Shown: piece after piece, positions 1 through 12,700 of the stretch
Layout: every line of letters begins with the position of its first letter
Position numbering within the stretch: position 1 is the first letter of the stretch
Notes under the pieces: generated by a model
What the model was told of the DNA's origin: nothing
What the model saw: only the letters and a program-made list of their open reading frames with translations
The model's database searches: none
Assembly: GCA_013400115.1 (NCBI GenBank)
Contig: VXBP01007153.1
Span: forward strand, 285,598-349,597
Direction of reading: 5' to 3'
DNA length: 64,000 bases
Origin: Rhinopomastus cyanomelas
Lineage: Eukaryota > Chordata > Aves > Bucerotiformes > Rhinopomastidae
Made by a program: the position numbers and the translations under genes

Positions 1-246
1 GTTTCTCTGGTATCTCCTCATTTTACAGGCATTACCACAATAAATGTGAGCTGATGTACACCAAGATATGTAGGATTCCTTGCCAGCAGTACACTATTTC
101 TTTGGTATAAAATTGGGATTTCTGGCAGGAACTGCGAAGCACAGGAGAGGAAAAAACCTCTCGCAACGTTCCAAAGCATGTACAAGACTTTGACATGTTC
201 ATTCCTACACTGCACCTCTTGTAGACAACTTTATTGTTTAGGTCCA

Positions 247-637
247 AGGATCTGAGGAGAGGCTGAGGGAGCTGGGTCTCTTTAACTTGGAAAAGAGGAG
301 ACTGAGGGGTGACCTCATTCATGGCTATAAATATGTGAAGTGGGGGTGTCAGGAGGATGGAGCCAGGCTCTTCTCAGTGTCATCTAGTGAGAGGATGAGG
401 GGCAATGCGTGTGAGCTGGAACATAGGAGGTTCCATATCAGTATGAGAAGGAACTTCTTCCCAGTGAGGGTGACAGAGCACTGTCCGGGGAGGTTGTGGA
501 GTCTCCTTCACTGGAGACATTTAAGACCCACCTGGACATGTTCCTGTGTGACTTGGTCTAGGTGATCCTGCTGTGGCAGGGGGATTGGACTGGATGATCT
601 TTTGAGGTTCCTTGCAATCCCTAATGATTCTATGATC
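247..637 (+). mobile_element. CR1 LINE, 3' fragment (5'-truncated)
   Basis: This is the last ~390 bp of a CR1 non-LTR retrotransposon. It encodes the C-terminal end of ORF2 (the EERLRELG...EKRRLRGDLI block, then the RRNFF and PRLWS-type blocks) and continues into the 3' UTR. It ends in the family-typical tail GGATTGGACTGGATGATC, then CCCTAATGATTCTATGAT. One base is lost near 485 where TGCCCAGGGG is expected (reads TGTCCGGGG), so the frame is broken. It is a dead copy, 5'-truncated as is normal for target-primed reverse transcription. No target-site duplication is evident. Confidence 0.93.
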
Positions 638-1669
638 CTAAGATTTGGGGTCTTTTACCTGACATGTAAGAAGGATAAGGAAGATTCTGTTACCTAAATT
701 AAGTGGCTGCGTGTACACAGGCTTCCTGCTGCTGCCAACACCCATCGTATGGAACGGCAGTATCGGATGGAAGTCCTACTTGTCCCTTATGTAAGGCCTT
801 GTATTCTGCAAAATGAGACCCTCAGTGGGCAACTGTCCCTTGTCTCAGAGAGAATCCTACTTCCTACTGTGGCAAAAAGAGTACTTTTGTGTGTTACTCC
901 CTTAGAAAATAAACCATACTCTGCAAATTTAGATTTCAAAGACCTCCCCACAGTGAATAGCACAGACTTACCTTAAATCAAAATTAAAAAAAAAAATCAA
1001 ATACAAAAAAATATTATAAAAAATCTTTGGGAAGATTTTTTTCATGCACCTACTGGAAGATACTGATCCCAGTTGAAAATCATGAGCTGTAAGCCAACCA
1101 ACTCAAATGCTCTCCATTACACTGCCACATACTCATAAAACATCTGCCCAAAGTGGGGAACTCTGCTGCTTTTATTAACAACAGACATTAAAAGACTTGA
1201 GCTGAACACTGCGAAATTCGTAATAACTACTAAGAACTGTGGCAGAACAATCACACCACACTGCCTCTAGTCAAGAAGTAGAAACAAACTATGGGAACAG
1301 ATTAGGGGAAATGGTTGCAGTCACTGACTGTATGTGTTTAAAAGATAAAAGGATCATTTCGTCCCACTTTTCAGCCCTGATACTTAAACTGTGGCAAAAG
1401 AGGAAAATAAAATGCAAAGAAAAGAATCTCGAGTGTGTAAAAGAACAGCAATCTTATTAATATGGCCCATAAGAGAAAGAATAAAATCAAATACTTTTTA
1501 TTTCTAAGACTTAATAATCTGCCATGCAGTGACAAGAAAAAGAAACTTGAAGTGCCCTTATTTTTCTCAAGAAGACCTTTTCCCCTAAAGTTACAGAACC
1601 AGCAAAACATCATTGAACTCCTCTTGAAAATTTGTTTTACACTCTTGTTAAATTGACTTGGTTTAAAGC
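638..1669. other. Unique AT-rich DNA
   Basis: No gene or repeat is recognised. It includes an A-rich run near 984-1022. Short open frames here have no family signature. Confidence 0.5.
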
Positions 1670-1752
1670 CATAGAATCACAGAATCATTAGGGATTGGAA
1701 GGGACCTCGAAAGATCACCTAGTCCAATCCCCCTGCCACACTGCTCCTGGCC
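1670..1752 (-). mobile_element. CR1 LINE tail, minus strand
   Basis: Reverse-complemented CR1 3' terminus. It starts with CATAGAATCACAGAATCATT, followed by the complement of the GGTCCCTTCCAATCCC tail and GGACTAGGTGATC. Only about 80 bp survive, and the upstream end is blurred by a small deletion in the TGCTGTGGCAG segment. Confidence 0.9.
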
Positions 1753-1760
1753 AAAGACGA

Positions 1761-4700
1761 TGGGTTTACGGAAGTTCAGTAGCTCAGAGTGTATTTGAGA
1801 ACTGACACAGATCACCACGCTGCTTCACGCCCCTTAGGTCTGGCATACCTTCAGGCAGCACAGCCACCACACGGCAAAGGAGGAAATCTCTTCAGGATTA
1901 ATTGTAAATTGTCTTACTTGTTTCTTCCCAAAAGTGAAAAACACCTACATGAATGAGCTTATGCTTTTAACTTCTTTCTTCCTTTATGATGTAGAGAAAG
2001 GCTGAAAAGGAACTTTCTTGGTTTCTCTTTGCAAAATACACAGAACAGAGACAAAGGTTATTTGGTTGAAGTTTAGACTCAGGAAGATAATCACATCTCT
2101 GTATTTTCTAAATGAGCTGGAGGTGAAAGGAACTGGAGTAGGAACTTGCTGGTTGGAGGGATGAAAGTGTTGTGGGCTTATTTTTTATAACTGTCTTTGT
2201 TTTCCAAAGGAAAGCGAGTTACATCAAGTTAGGTTAATTTAATTTTAAAATGTTAGCAGATATCTCCTCTAACTTTCTGCACTTCCCTGGTATGTGTGAT
2301 ACTGTCATGTTATTCATTTTCCAATCTTCTAGAAAAAACTGAAGTTAAATTTGCCCCACAAGAAAAAGAAGGAAGGAAAAAACCCTGAGAAAAAAACTGG
2401 TAAGAACTGAACTGCTAAAGGATCAGGAACATCAAATGTAAGGGAATGATAAGCACTCATGAAGTATTTATTTCAGGGCATCAGCCTTTAATAGCACAAG
2501 TCTGCACATACGTTTTACTTCCAGAAACTGCAGAGTAGTAAATTAGAAAGTCATGTGGTGAGATACAACTATCTGAGAACAACACCTCTGAGCAACTATG
2601 TTGAAAACAATCAATCAGTGGGAAAAAACCCACGGATTAGCCAGGTGTATCTTGCTCTTCCTACAAGAGCCCCTGACTGGGGGGCCAAAATAATTTCCCT
2701 CTGCAGCGCACTCATTCTTTCCTTTTGTGTTGTCCAAATCTACCATCTGTACCTTGTGCTGGATCCAAACCAGTCACACATCAATTTACTCAGACCAGAT
2801 CTGTGTCTCTTCCAAACTACAGCGAGGATAATGGTCTCTAAGTGACTCTGCTGGTCAGGTATCACCAGAATACAACAGACCAGGGGAATCTGAAGATTGG
2901 TCTGATGTATTTATTTCCTCACGTTTGCTAACTGACCTGTGAAGCACAGCTGTGCTATTTTTTAAAAAAGCATTAACAGTTTCAGAACAATACAGAAATA
3001 CTCTATAATCACGCAGTAGCCATGGTGTTCGTTCAAGATGTCCATGGTAAACGTGAAAAAAATTAACTACATACAGTATTGTTTATTGTATCCTTACAGG
3101 AAAATGACCACAGAGCATTGCTTTATTTATCATTATTCTGAGTTTATGTTGCAAGTGTTGTGATCATTTGCCTGTTAAACATTTTCCTCATTCAGAAACC
3201 ATCTGCAAGTAGAAAGAGCGTGAATCATGTGGATCAAAGACCATCCATCAGTGTGTCACACACCATGTGGCATTGTGTTTTGCTAAGTCAAAGTCATGCT
3301 CCAAGTTTCAAAACTTCAAACAACTGAAATACCACAACATTCATAAAACAGAACTGAGCTACTGGGAGTAAGAAAAAAAGTACAAAAAAGGTAACAGACC
3401 TCAACAGCAGATAGTAAAATTAACATTTCAACAGTTCTCGCCTTTCATCTGAGTCTCCATAGTACATTTTTTTCTGGAAAAGCTACGATTTAGGTTTAGA
3501 AAGATGCAGAATTACATAAAACATCTGGAATATGGGACAAGGAATATTGGCTTATTATCCCTAGTGGACCCTCCCAATGAAAAATTTAATAGGTCTGTTT
3601 TGGTAGTTTTAATCTCCAGAGCACCTCAAGCTATGTTATGGAAACATCATCTTGGTAATTTATATTAGAAAGAACACCTGGTGATGAAAGCAAATATACC
3701 CTCTTTAAAATTGTGAGTGATTTTTCTTTAATCCTCAAACTTTTCATCTTCTTAAATATATAATTTTTAACAGCTTGACTAAAAATTAGTTTTTGTATCT
3801 TTGAGACTGATCACATTGTAACCATTGTGAACTTACACTATTTTATTAGAGAGCAACGTTTCTTCGTTCCCGTCTTCAGAGAACAAGTCATTTTGTCTTT
3901 ACTTTGACATTGGCCTTTTACAGATTACAGAGGAAGCTCTGCTGAGTCTTACATGAGTATCACAAAATCACTTAAAATGTTGTCCGTTTATTACTGCAGC
4001 GCTTCGAACGTTAAGGCAAAAACCCACTGTTGAATAGATTTCTTCTATTCTTATTCCCACCTCTAACTCCAAAGGTAGAGTTACCTATAAACAATAACAA
4101 TAAATACACACGTTTTGTCACAATTTATTCTAGGACCAATTTCAAGTGACAGCATACAGCATACATAAATTATATGAATTCTGGTCTGTAACTGCTTTCT
4201 CGGTATCTATTATGTGCAACATACATTTTCAAAATACCTAGTAAAAATGTATACATGAAAGCAGAGACATTATTATCCATTAAAATCATTAACTGGATTC
4301 CTCTGACTATAAATACAGTTGAAATGCTACACTGAAAGGGATTCAGCACACACCTTGCTATTGTCACACTGCCATACGGTTCATTAAAAAGCCCATGTTT
4401 TTAACTTTTGCTAATTTACTCTTTTATCGATAAATGGGTAATTAATGAAATTACCAATCCTTCTATACTCTGTACTTTCCAGGTTCAATTAGGTTTTCAT
4501 TTCTCTGATTTCTAATGAAACAACACACGTGCAAATGCATCTGTTTCTATCACTTAAAATACATCCTGAAACACCTTTTGTGTTTCCTAACTAAAAGCCT
4601 ACAGTACTATAAGATGCAGCCTATAAAGATTTTCAGAAACACTGTTTTTATTAATTTGACACTGATACGCCTCCATTTCTAATATCCCAACCCTGCAACA

Positions 4701-7700
4701 TTTTAAATGCAATTAAAAGTGGTTATGAAAGAGTGTGGACTTCCTTGTGAAGTAGGAAATCGCTCTTGTGATTAACATGCAAACGAGCTCATGCTGGCAG
4801 AATAGATTGGGGTTTTAAAACCCCAATTACTTTTGTATGATTATCTATTTACCCGTACACAGACTATTTTCATTTTTCATCTAATACAAAGTCATCCTGC
4901 TTACATTTTTAGCAGAGCAATTAATATTTACAATAATTATGACATCAAGCACCATTGAGAGTACGCCAAGTGAATCATTTCCCGTGCTATTTAATACATA
5001 TATGTTGTTAAAATAACATCTACGGTAATACATTGCAGAGGATGGAATTACATTATTGGCCTTTATACACAATCCAGCTTAATGCAACATTCTATTGGCT
5101 TTAAATTTAGTTAGGGGGCATATTATTTTTAGTATCCGACTAAGTCAACCGCTGTTCGTTCACATTACAGATGCCAAAACTCTCAAGTCTGTAACTGCTT
5201 CGCACAAAGTGTAAGGTTTGTTTAAACTTTCACAGTAAAAATAACAATAAAATTACTTCCCCTCGTTTTCTTTTTTTTTCTTTTTTTTAGTAGTAACAGA
5301 CAATTCTTAACTTTCACTAACACGCTTTGATTCATGCCTGCTACAGAGTGCACATACACACATTTTTCTCCAGACTTCTAAAGAAAATTATAATGCATTA
5401 ATGACAGGAACTATGGTAATGGAAAAAGGTCACCCTCTTTTGAACACCTTATGTTTTAAACCATTATATATAAAGACATTTGAGAAAGCAAAGAATTAAA
5501 AGGCAGCCTTTGTGCAACCCATTACTGAAATATTATGGAATAATCTATATCAAATGTAGTGGAATAGCAGATTCTTTTGGATCTAAATTTACTGCAGCCA
5601 TAGAAATGCTTTTATGCTTATTATGTATCTGCATGTTGATTCAATTATTAAAAGAACACCTGACAGCAGACTTACTTAATTGAATTAATTAAACTGGATG
5701 AATAATCACAGAATTAGTATTGTATGAAATTTGTCCTGAAAAGTAACACTGACATTTTGAAATTGCAGTAATTTGAATGGTGAAATACACTGAGCAAAGA
5801 AGTCTTCACTTGCTGTACTCTGAAATTCTCCACCTCATACATGAACAAATAGGACATATAAATGAACAGGCAGCTGTGAATAATGAATGCTTTCTTCTTA
5901 CATGCTGCAATTTCTTACGTGAGCCCAGCTACCTCACCAGATCTTTTTAAAACTTTGCAAAACCATTCAAAACAATCCTAATGATTTTTGTCTTTCGCCC
6001 TAAGATAATACACTGTGCACTACCAGATCCTCAGGTGCACTGCAACCCTGAAGTACTTGTGTAAAGCACAGCTTCCAACCAGGAGATCTAAAAAATATTG
6101 TACTATCTGCAACCAAAACTGTGGAAATACGGTTTATAAACTAAGGCATGAAAACTGAGGATGATAAATGATTTCTAAAACATTATAGGAGCTCAAAAGA
6201 GTGAGCTTCTGCCACTCACTCTAGCAACAGGAGCAATTTTCTGTAGTGACTCCGTGTTATGACATAATGTGTGTAATACACTCCTTTTAAGGTCTCCCAA
6301 ACCCGTTCTTTGTTATTATTAAAAGCAGTCTGCTGATCAAGTTCAGAAGAATTTAGTATTACTTTTCTACTGAGTTATTTTTGATAATGCAGGAGACACG
6401 AATTTTACGTGGGGTTTTTTTTTTTAAATATGCATTTCCTGTTGCCCTGCTTTCATACCAAAAAAGACAAGAGCCTCGTACTGCTCAAGGCAGAAGTTTA
6501 TACCGGGAGAGGACATTCCTGGAGTGCAAGCACCGCATCTGGCATACGTCCACGCCCCAGCTATTAGCTCTGCATCACCACCGGGTATTTTCCTTACTTC
6601 TTCTTACAGCGTTTTGTTTTGTTATGTTTCTGTAATGATCCCTACAAAAGCAAAATGTCCAAACCTGACTAATTTTCATATGAGAGAACATTGGGACCGA
6701 ATATTTACTTGACTCTAAATAAACTGCAGAATCACACCCACTACATTTTTTTAGCTCTTTTTTTTAATGCAGCACTGTGCCTTCTCCCACTAAAAATTAA
6801 TAGTGATGATTCTGCAAACAAAAAATATTAACTTAGAAGTGATTATTAATTTATGTTACTGAAAAGAGCACGAACATTTACAGGTATTCGTTCAGAATAC
6901 ATACAAATGAAAGAATACTTCTAACATCTATATACTATAAATCACTGATTTTTCTACATCCATATTTTCCCTCATGTTCCTACCTGAATATAATTCGTTT
7001 TACAAATATGTCTGATCCTGCCTCTGACCTTACTACACTTTAAGCTCTTTTCTCCTCATGGAAAGCTAATTTGCATTTTTGAAAAATGTGTCTGTATTAA
7101 TGATCAAATTTACCACAAAAAGGCTTTATATTAAACACAAAAAAGACAGCCATTAGCTTTCTTTCTCAAGAAAATCAAAACAAAACCCAAAACATCTAAT
7201 TTACACAACAATTAGCAGGTTTTTTCCCCAGCACAATGCTAAATGAACCCGTACAGTTCAGCATTCATAAACATCATCTATAGCCCAGAATTCTTGCTCT
7301 GCAATCAAAATAAGGAATGATGCAAATATGCAAAGTATCACCAAACACTTTTCCGAGAAATCTATACATCCATTTTAATACCTGTATTAATAACCACAGT
7401 GGTGGGATTTTTCTTTTACATAAATTATCCAGAGTACACTGGCATTACGTACCATTTTAATACCAGTTTATTATAGCTTTATTTCATAATATTGGAGGTG
7501 GAAATGGAAACAGTGCCATCATGTGATACTTTTCAGGCTACTTCACTTCTTTTATTTCCAAGGAGCGAGTCTGTTGTTGCTACTTAAATAAGACTTCCTA
7601 GAAAAGCACGGAATAGTAGCATAATTTATTCTGTGCCGTGTTGTAACTAGATAATTTTAGGCATTTTTATGCATCAGGTACTGAAAACACCTTCTAAATC

Positions 7701-9512
7701 TGCAAAAGTAAACAAGCATGCGATCAGGACAAATGTTACCTAGCCTCTCTTATTAAGAGTTCGCAAATTATCCGACACAGCCTTGTGGAAGTCCTTTCAG
7801 TTTACAGTCAAGATCTTAATCTGAACAGCTTCATTTTTACAAAAGAGCACAGAAGTCAAAGTCAATGGTTTTAATTAGTACTGGGCAGGCTACTCGGAAA
7901 AAAAACGAATGCAAGAACTGGTCACAGGCGTGCAGTATCAAAGCCAAATCCGCCTCATATTATACTTCCTGCACAAGAAATGTTTAATGAAATCAGACAC
8001 GTGGTCATTTTTTTCCCTTTTGTCTCCGTTTCAGCCTGAAATAATGGCATTTTTCTCCTCAGTGGTTACAGTAAACCCGAAAACCGAGACTTGATGCTGC
8101 AGCCACGTAGTTCCACTTAGCCCTCCTCTTTCCAGGGATGACTACAACCATTTGCCAAACGCTTGGAATCTAGAAGTGCAGGTAATCTAGTAAATCTGAA
8201 ATCCCACTTTACTGCACAACTCACAGCCCCACATCTCAAACTACTTTACAGGTTTTTTTAAAGACATGTCTTCACGCAGAATGAAACCCTCACAGTGAAG
8301 CATGGCTGAAAGTTGATGAAAAAAACACAGGAACCATAACTTTTACAAGTGAGCATGGATGCAATATTGCTCATGGAGTACCAGAACTTACAAAGTATGA
8401 ACAATGACCGAGTTCTCCAAGATTAAAAATCCTAACACAATTTAAATGTGTTCCACAGGAAACACACGTATCACTGGTATCTTCATATTAGTGTAAGCTC
8501 TGGGCATGTGCAGCCAGTTACAAATGCTTAGATTCCCTCGTGTGGGACTCAGAAAATCATGGTACATGCATGCCAACCACATCCATGAGTTACTCTCAAG
8601 TGTATTTTCAGTCTGAAACAAACACAAGGGGTTGTTATAAAAGTCAGTAGATTTCATAGATCCCAAACTCAGTATCTAATTATGGGTTGGTGAGCGTTTG
8701 CTGGAATGTAACAAAGCAAACCCAGAGAATCTTCAGAGAATAGGACTCAAGACCAGAAATTTAAATATAAGAAAAATACTGCAGTAAGAACAGAACAGGG
8801 AGAGATGAGGTTATGCTCTTAACTAAACCTAATGTGTACTGCTTACATGTGTTGTAGTTACAACATGTTAGAAATGGCTCAAACTGAAGCAAACTGCATT
8901 TAGCACGTTGGTAGGGAGGGCAAGTTGCACACTCAGGCGTGCTCATTTGTGCAACCAGGACAGGGAAGTTTAGTTTCTGTGTTCACAATCCAGCAATGAA
9001 ATTTTTAAGAAGCAGATTAAAGGGAAAAAGCTAGAGAGCTATTGGTATTTATTATTCAACAACTTCATGTTTTCCTTAGTGCCAGCAATAACTAGCCCGC
9101 TGACACACCTTAACAGGCTGGTTAGTCAACTAGCTGGAAGGCACCCTTTGCGTGGCAAAGACAATCTGTTTCAAGCTATTTGATACTAATAAACAGATTA
9201 TTGAAAGCTCTATTTTCCTTGTTGGTAATTAGCACTCTTGAAAGTGATAAATATTTATCTTTTTCCATGGTTATGGTTTATACTTGGTCCCCACCAAGGG
9301 TGAAACAATCAGTAACACTTTCCTCTCATCATGAGACCTGTAGAAGCCAAATCAGCCCTTACTACATTATTTTGTTGATTGTGAACTGTATTAAAAATAT
9401 GACCCTACAAAAAACAGTGAGGATGCTCACAAAGCTGTCCAGAAACAGGATACAGATCAGATAAAATGGTAACACTCTAACTACAACAAGCACTAAGCAA
9501 AGGGAATCATAA
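1761..9512. other. 7.7 kb of unique AT-rich DNA
   Basis: No recognisable transposon or host gene. It contains poly-T and poly-A runs (5272-5288, 6416-6425) and a slightly GC-richer patch at 6470-6600. Two short splice-like open segments are seen: 2333-2399, listed separately, and 8136-8181 (AG before, GT after, 46 bp), which is too short to weigh. The rest has stops in all frames at the density expected by chance. Confidence 0.5.
2333..2399 (+). other. Possible exon-like segment (weak)
   Basis: A 67-bp segment preceded by a pyrimidine-rich acceptor (CCAATCTTCTAG) and followed by CTG|GTAAGA. Only one frame is open; it gives a lysine-rich peptide. No protein family is recognised. Lysine-rich low-complexity frames are common by chance in A-rich DNA, so this may well be a pseudo-exon. 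Confidence 0.12.
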
Positions 9513-9795
9513 CCTCGGTGTCATGTAGTGATAGGACGAGGGGCAATGGTTGTAAGCTGGAACATAGGAGGTTCCACATCAACCTGAGAAGGAACTTCTT
9601 CACAGCGAGGGTGACGGAGCACTGGACCAGGCTGCCCAGGGGAGTTGTGGAGTCTCCTTCACTGGAGATGTTCAAAGCCCGCCTGGATGTGTTCCTGTGT
9701 GATTTGGTCTAGGTGATCCTGCTGTGTCAGGGGGATTGGACTAGATGATCTTTCGAGGTCCCTTCCAATCCCTAATGATTCTATGATTCTATGAC
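9513..9795 (+). mobile_element. CR1 LINE, 3' fragment
   Basis: It carries the ORF2 C-terminus (SSDRTRGNGCKLEHRRFHINLRRNFFT... type block), then GTGATCCTGCTGTGTCAG and the complete tail ending CTAATGATTCTATGATTCTATGA. It belongs to the same tail type as 247-637 and is one of the better preserved tails. It is 5'-truncated, and no clear target-site duplication is visible. Confidence 0.94.
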
Positions 9796-12700
9796 CTGAT
9801 GCAGCATGTGCTCGTTGGTTAGTCATGACATTTGAGAAACACCAAAAAGGGAGCTGGAACTGTTCATTTTCAGATCCTGTTCCAGTCACCACTTCAACAG
9901 TTAGCAGAAAAGGAATCCGGACACTCTGGGTGTTCTATTATTTCTTGTGGTGCCCAAACCAGATACTTGGGCACAGATATCTGTAAGATAAACTATGCCA
10001 CAGATTAATACTTTGAACAAAAGCGGAGAAGCCTGTTCGACACAAACATTTGCACAAGTCTTGCTACAGTTTTGAACCAAGGAAAACACTGCATTACCCT
10101 TTGGGTGAAAAAACCCAAAATTTCTTATCTCTCTTGTTATTCCTTATCTCAGAAATCCAGTGTTCCAGAGTCAAAACAGCAGAACAGACCTGAAGTATTC
10201 ATTGGGAAAGCTAATATATCACATTCCTCACTGAGAAGAGACAAAAACACAGAGAGTATCACTAACTGAAATAACGCAAACATTTGTACATGCTAATCTA
10301 CAGAGGCCCATAAGAAATCTCATCCTACTAAAAAAGTGATTCCAGAGCATCCTTACTTGAGGGAAGTTGGAAGAAAAAGCCCAGATAAACTGAACTTACA
10401 CCAGCCATATGACAGACCACCCTACTCTTTTACCTCACACGGTCCGCAATTAGGCAACATTTCTAACGACACGTGTTTCTATTCTGAAATATGCTGAGGC
10501 CAAGACAAAAAGTACTTTATTTCAAAAATGTTAGAAATAGAAAAGTCATTTACAGATATTGTAGTACTGAGACAAACGTGTGGCTGAGAGATTCATAGAT
10601 GGCTAACCCAGAAGGCCAATCTTGATCCAACCATGTAGCACCCAGCTATTTGACTAAGCCACCAAATCTGAACGCACATTCATAAATTACCAACCTAATC
10701 ACCCCAACACAGAACTGCGGGACTCAGCTGGCTCAAAGTTAATTGGGACAAAACACATAATGCAGATCTTCTCAAGAAAATTAGATTCTGTGCATAGTAA
10801 ACACAGCTTTCTTAATTTGAGAAAAAGCTGGAAAGAGAAAGTCCTCCCCATACTTTTCAAGGTTTGAACAATAATCAACTTCAGCTTGTGTGTAAGGCTT
10901 TAGCAAACAGACAATACTGAGAAACACTGAGACTATTGCTAATATACCTTCCCAATATTGTTATTATTCACATTAACTTCTAACCTAAACAAAACTTCAG
11001 ACAAAGTAAGATAAAATCAGCCATAGGTGGTGGTTCAAAAACAGGTTCAGTGACAGCTGCACCACCTCAGAGCCACAGGTTACAACGAGAGTTACCCTGT
11101 AAGGCAGTGATGGCTGCCTCACTGACCTGGTTAGAAACTAGGAGTTTACTCAGCACTTGTCACTCAAGTTAAATGTTCTTTTGTGTAGGGACAGCTGAAG
11201 CACGGCCCTGAGTGGGAGCTGCAGGCACATGCCCGTGCAGATCTCTGGTTACAGGTTATAACACAACACACATCGGTATGTAGGGGAACGTTCCACGGAA
11301 CAAGGGAGAGTCCAACTGTATGGAGTATCGGTCTTCATGAAACAGTCTAAAGTTCTGCAGAGGGAAATACATGTTACTTGAGTAAGGTCTACTGAGGTCA
11401 AAGGATACCTAAATGAATTCTTATTAAAAAGCCAAGTATAAAGTTGCGGAAAATGTTAATAAGCAAATGCCAAACAAGTGCCGTTATCAGAGTCATTGTA
11501 AGTAGAAATGCTTTTCTGTTTGATAAGGATATTCAAAATCAAAAGGCAGAAATGGTCTACATACGGCTACATGTAACTGGACATATTTTGCTATCTGTGG
11601 ACTGACAGGTAAAAGGAAAATCCCTAGAGGATGAACTCCTGAAAGCTTGGAGACAGTTTTAGTATAGAGTTTGATGTGTGAAAAAGACACAGGAGGTCAA
11701 GTAATCCCCTTACGGTTGGAGAATATATAGTAAAAATTCTATTTGCTTGTAAAGTCTCTTTATTTCATCGGTCTTTCAGATGAAGCATTATGATTAAGTG
11801 ACACATGGCCTTTAGCAGGACACACTGGCTTTTGGAATGGTATCTACTGATAAAACATTTGCTAGAAGAAAAAAGACTGAAATAAAGCAAAAGATCTGAG
11901 AAAAAAACCCCCAAACTCAAACGAAATCACTAAGCCACTCTTTTTGGGATGGAACATTCCTTTCAGCTTTACTTGAGGACTTTTTTTCTCACCAAACTTA
12001 TTTACATTTTGCTAAACCTTCCTCTCTACTGAATGCCAACCCTGCTTCCATTTGGACTCCTGTTCTAAAGGAAGAGGGAAAACACTTCTTCAATTCCTTT
12101 ATGTCACCCACAGTGTTTCTGAAGGAATTCTAATGAGACTTCACCAGAAAGACCACACAATTCTACACTCTAAGAAGCCTCTGATGCTGATCCTCATACT
12201 TGGACACCCATTGCTACCTGAAGCAAGACTCCTGGGAAAATTAATACATCTCTCAAAAGCAATCACAAGCCCAGGACAAGTTTACATTGTCTTCTGTTCT
12301 CATTCCTTTGAAGTAGGAACAACCACTACAAATTTCCTCTGAAAAGAATCCAAGCTCTTTTGTCCATAACACAGGTACAACCCAACCCAAATGAAAGCAG
12401 GTTCTTTATGCTATTCAGACATTCATTTAACAGAAATAAATCATGCTGACAAACATGTAAGTTCTGAAAGACAGATGAAACCATCAGGAATTGTATCTCT
12501 TCGACCTGAAAATGTTGAAGTAGAATCAGGTTTTCGGACAGGAAAACCAGCCATGGCTCAAGATTACACAAGTGCCATTTCTCACTGTGCATCAACGCCA
12601 AATCAGTTTCCAGTTTGAAGAGGAACATACTTGGATTTTGGCTGCTTGCAGTGTGTCAGATAAGCCATAAAGCAGAATTCCTGAGCACTTGTGCTTTCAG

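Noticed and set aside
1841..1945. Minus-strand open segment ending GAAG|GTATGC
   Set aside because: The acceptor (CATTCATGTAG) has a poor pyrimidine tract, and no protein family is recognised.
8442..8615. Open minus-strand segment after a good acceptor (TTGTGTTTGTTTCAG)
   Set aside because: No matching donor. If it were a terminal exon it would end in TAA at 8442, with no recognisable protein or nearby polyadenylation signal to support it.
12052..12628. Cluster of 75-100-codon open frames on both strands
   Set aside because: No family motif, and overlapping frames on both strands. The number and length fit chance in 64 kb of DNA.
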